A program made the translations under genes and the position numbers. Shown one piece after another: positions 22,001 to 22,985 of a stretch of DNA of 22,985 bases; position 1 is the stretch's first letter; each line of letters begins with the position of its first letter. The notes beneath the pieces were generated by a model. That model was given only the letters and a program-made list of their open reading frames with translations. It was not told the origin of the DNA and searched no databases. The stretch spans positions 1 through 22,985 of the forward strand of contig CALPSU020000009.1 of the NCBI GenBank assembly GCA_943326315.2, given 5' to 3'. This DNA is from Chryseobacterium gleum (GTDB lineage: Bacteria > Bacteroidota > Bacteroidia > Flavobacteriales_D > Crocinitomicaceae).

Positions 22001-22985
22001 AGTGAAAGAAGTTTTTCCTTCAGATTGGAAATTAGTTTCTAATAATCAAAAAGCAAGATTAATTTGTGGAGATAGCGTTGTGTATTTTTGGAGAGTAGCC
22101 TTAGAAGCATCTCCATTAATTTGGAGTGAAAGATCTTTTCAATATATTAAAGGGAAAACAGGATGGGGACAAGATCATTTTTTTCAATTTAAGAAAAATG
22201 GATTCTCAGGTATTAATTATAATAGGGATATTCGTCAACGTGAATTTGAAATTGGTATTTCAGATTCTGTAAAGTCAGTTGTTTTGCCTGGACTAGGTCC
22301 ATCAAATGCAACTTATTTAAATGGACAACAGGTAGATTATGGAACATGTCAATGGCAAAATGCATCTTTAAACGTTGTTGTTTTCGACGCATTAACTCAT
22401 TCTGCTTGGGGAACAAGATATGTCCCTACTGGAGAAAATTTGAATAACAATTTTGGAAATTCAAATGATAACGGAACATGTCATCCAAGAGTTTCTAAAT
22501 TCTTCACTTTTCCTCAGACAACAGCTGCATATTTTGATGCATTTCAGAATATGATTTTGAATGTAATTCCTGATAGTTCATATGTTTTAATTTTTACAAA
22601 TGCAGGAGCAAGGTATAATACATGGACAAATGTATCTCCTAGTATGTATTCTACTTTCGCTACTATTGGTTCAGATAGTATAAATCCGAATCGTCCAAAT
22701 TATTCTTTTTCTTTATTTTATAAAAAAGGAGATCCAAGCAGTATGGTTGAGAATTTTGCGTTATCTTCTAATCAAGTGTTGACTCTTAGAGCAATAATGA
22801 AGAAAAAAGATTTTCAAGGAAATGAGACTTCTACTTTAATTGGACCAGCAAGTAATTGGGGGAATGTTTATTGGAAGCAGGATTCTTTAGAGTTGAATAC
22901 AACGGATAGTACTAAATTAAAAATACAAGTTTATGATGTGAATAAATCGTATCAGTTTGATATCAATTCAAAATTTACGCATAGA
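19077..22985 (+). CDS. porU2: Putative type IX secretion sortase PorU2, C25 peptidase family (3' truncated by window)
   Basis: Open through the right edge: 1303 codons are visible and no stop occurs. Residues 1-22 form a signal peptide ending SVYSQ, followed by YGNEWIDYNQKYYSFKIV, the usual PorU2 start. The gingipain-like C25 catalytic domain spans about 435-800; a catalytic dyad is visible as His663 in NLFGHAAST and Cys693 in SNSCYTGN, 30 residues apart. From memory, P. gingivalis PorU uses a cysteine near residue 690, consistent with this. A CARDB-like beta domain follows (about 798-900, starting ELTTQSVWFTPQKLDL), then further Ig-like modules. The length already exceeds classical PorU (about 1150), which favours PorU2. 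It would cleave C-terminal signals of type IX cargo and attach the cargo to surface lipopolysaccharide. It starts one base after porV2. Substrate and activity are inferred. Confidence 0.82.
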   Translation, partial: MKNKIFFLLLVSFFLIKSVYSQKYGNEWIDYNQKYYSFKIVNTGIYKLDYNAINSSGIPISSISSQNIQIFGREKEVPLYINDGGDLQIDPGDYILFYAEKNDGWLDSTLYQDSTWIGNPAYSLVNDTIQYFFTWNSLNSNLRFTEETATDFSNYTPSNYILEKVEPFCSNFYNQGGDRNSLASSSFYKGGEGFGCNQVNGVGSTGATGNFVPSTPSPYYGSDAPLPIFHAKSTTNSEAEFTGNGNHHLKWSIGNSQHVLYDQVLLDYTFINVTQSFPVNLLVNGITPVQWTIVDDQGALTDFQSINYWSILYPKTPTLDGLSKGRFWVKNSLNQSKIRLDISNISVNNPLVFVFGDVPKKAILTSNLGNYSTLFSNSSDGKDQKVIIQDASSTIVINVLKPVNNTGVFTNYSLVNSEEALLMVYPPVLYDQSIEYQSYRKSISGGSHNAILCNVEELYLQFGGGINKHINGIRRFSYYMYDKSLQKPVGLFLIGKAVAIADNGFPFGTPGSRTNTLSYAANLVPTFGEPASDISITANFKNGEWSPLIPTGRISVSSNTELQNYLNKIKEYETNQSSNSIYSSEEKDWQKQVLHFGGGSDAAQQSTFQGFLNSMQEKIESPSFGGKVQRIYKNTSVPFDPTILSDITERIKNGVSLINLFGHAASTGFEINIDDPLNWHNVGKYPILISNSCYTGNMFTYSPNSPTATSRYVNVQNGGAIAYIGVDGEGLDQPLGQFSNELYNQFSILNYGSSLGFQIKKAVEILQNSGGGLFIETTSSQMNLNGDPMIRLNWHAKPEIELTTQSVWFTPQKLDLSIDSVEAHIVLTNLGRAITDTFNVEIKRHFPLNNIDSIYTLKIPSLYYKDTLLFKMPVQPNIGMGINNVTVSVDIPSEIPEQYDEINNNIVNATLFINIDGIFPVLPEDFAVIPSDSITIKASTINPIAEFNSYRFEIDTTDLFNSPEHRYASISSLGGVKEVFPSDWKLVSNNQKARLICGDSVVYFWRVALEASPLIWSERSFQYIKGKTGWGQDHFFQFKKNGFSGINYNRDIRQREFEIGISDSVKSVVLPGLGPSNATYLNGQQVDYGTCQWQNASLNVVVFDALTHSAWGTRYVPTGENLNNNFGNSNDNGTCHPRVSKFFTFPQTTAAYFDAFQNMILNVIPDSSYVLIFTNAGARYNTWTNVSPSMYSTFATIGSDSINPNRPNYSFSLFYKKGDPSSMVENFALSSNQVLTLRAIMKKKDFQGNETSTLIGPASNWGNVYWKQDSLELNTTDSTKLKIQVYDVNKSYQFDINSKFTHR

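Noticed and set aside
22213..22416. Short minus-strand open frame opposite porU2
   Set aside because: No start signal or family resemblance; it is antisense to a continuous coding region.
1..22985. Mobile element, phage, CRISPR array, tRNA or defence system
   Set aside because: I looked for transposase or integrase motifs, regularly spaced repeats, tRNA-like cloverleaf ends and defence-type domains and saw none. The half-helicase next to an ABC exporter is not a recognised defence pairing.

Overview
The window is a low-GC, gene-dense stretch of chromosome from a member of the Bacteroidota, most likely a flavobacterium-like organism of the order Flavobacteriales. The evidence is the presence of GldA, a PorG-like protein and a PorV2/PorU2 pair (type IX secretion and gliding genes confined to this phylum), a fused E1 alpha/beta oxoacid dehydrogenase, the lack of clear Shine-Dalgarno sequences, and many upstream boxes matching the Bacteroidota -7 consensus TAnnTTTG. 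No tRNA, rRNA, CRISPR array, insertion sequence or phage gene was found, and no gap exceeds about 170 bases, so this looks like core chromosome.

Layout. Bases 1-1883: a PorG-like outer-membrane protein gene (+) converges on gldA (-). Bases 1884-2016: a divergent gldA/rsgA control region holding a large imperfect palindrome. Bases 2017-6293 (+): rsgA, dtd, a MazG-like pyrophosphohydrolase, a stand-alone half DEAD-box helicase domain and an MsbA-like ABC exporter, closed by a strong terminator. Bases 6337-6735 (-): a second all-alpha NTP pyrophosphohydrolase, divergent from a fused E1 alpha/beta dehydrogenase (6851-8944). Bases 9059-10240 (+): an OmpA-family protein, sharing a bidirectional terminator with frr. 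Bases 10296-14368 (-): the translation block rplM-rpsI-rpsB-tsf, ended by a terminator, then pyrH-frr from its own promoter. Bases 14510-17841 (-): pssA, purS, an unknown membrane-anchored coiled-coil protein, an RRM protein and an enoyl-CoA hydratase-like protein. Bases 17981-22985 (+): porV2 and the first 1303 codons of porU2, which runs off the right edge.

How they fit together. Three themes dominate: ribosome production and translation quality control (rplM, rpsI, rpsB, tsf, frr, rsgA, dtd); nucleotide supply and sanitation (pyrH, purS, two pyrophosphohydrolases); and the Bacteroidota cell envelope (PorG-like, GldA, PssA, MsbA-like exporter, OmpA-like, PorV2/PorU2). The E1 fusion and the hydratase-like gene could both serve branched-chain amino acid catabolism, but this is inference.

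I found no clearly new multi-gene system. The most interesting items are the PorV2/PorU2 pair, which resembles a second copy of the type IX attachment machinery; a conserved-looking orphan half-helicase; a probably leaderless rsgA transcript; and palindromic elements at the gldA/rsgA and rplM promoters.
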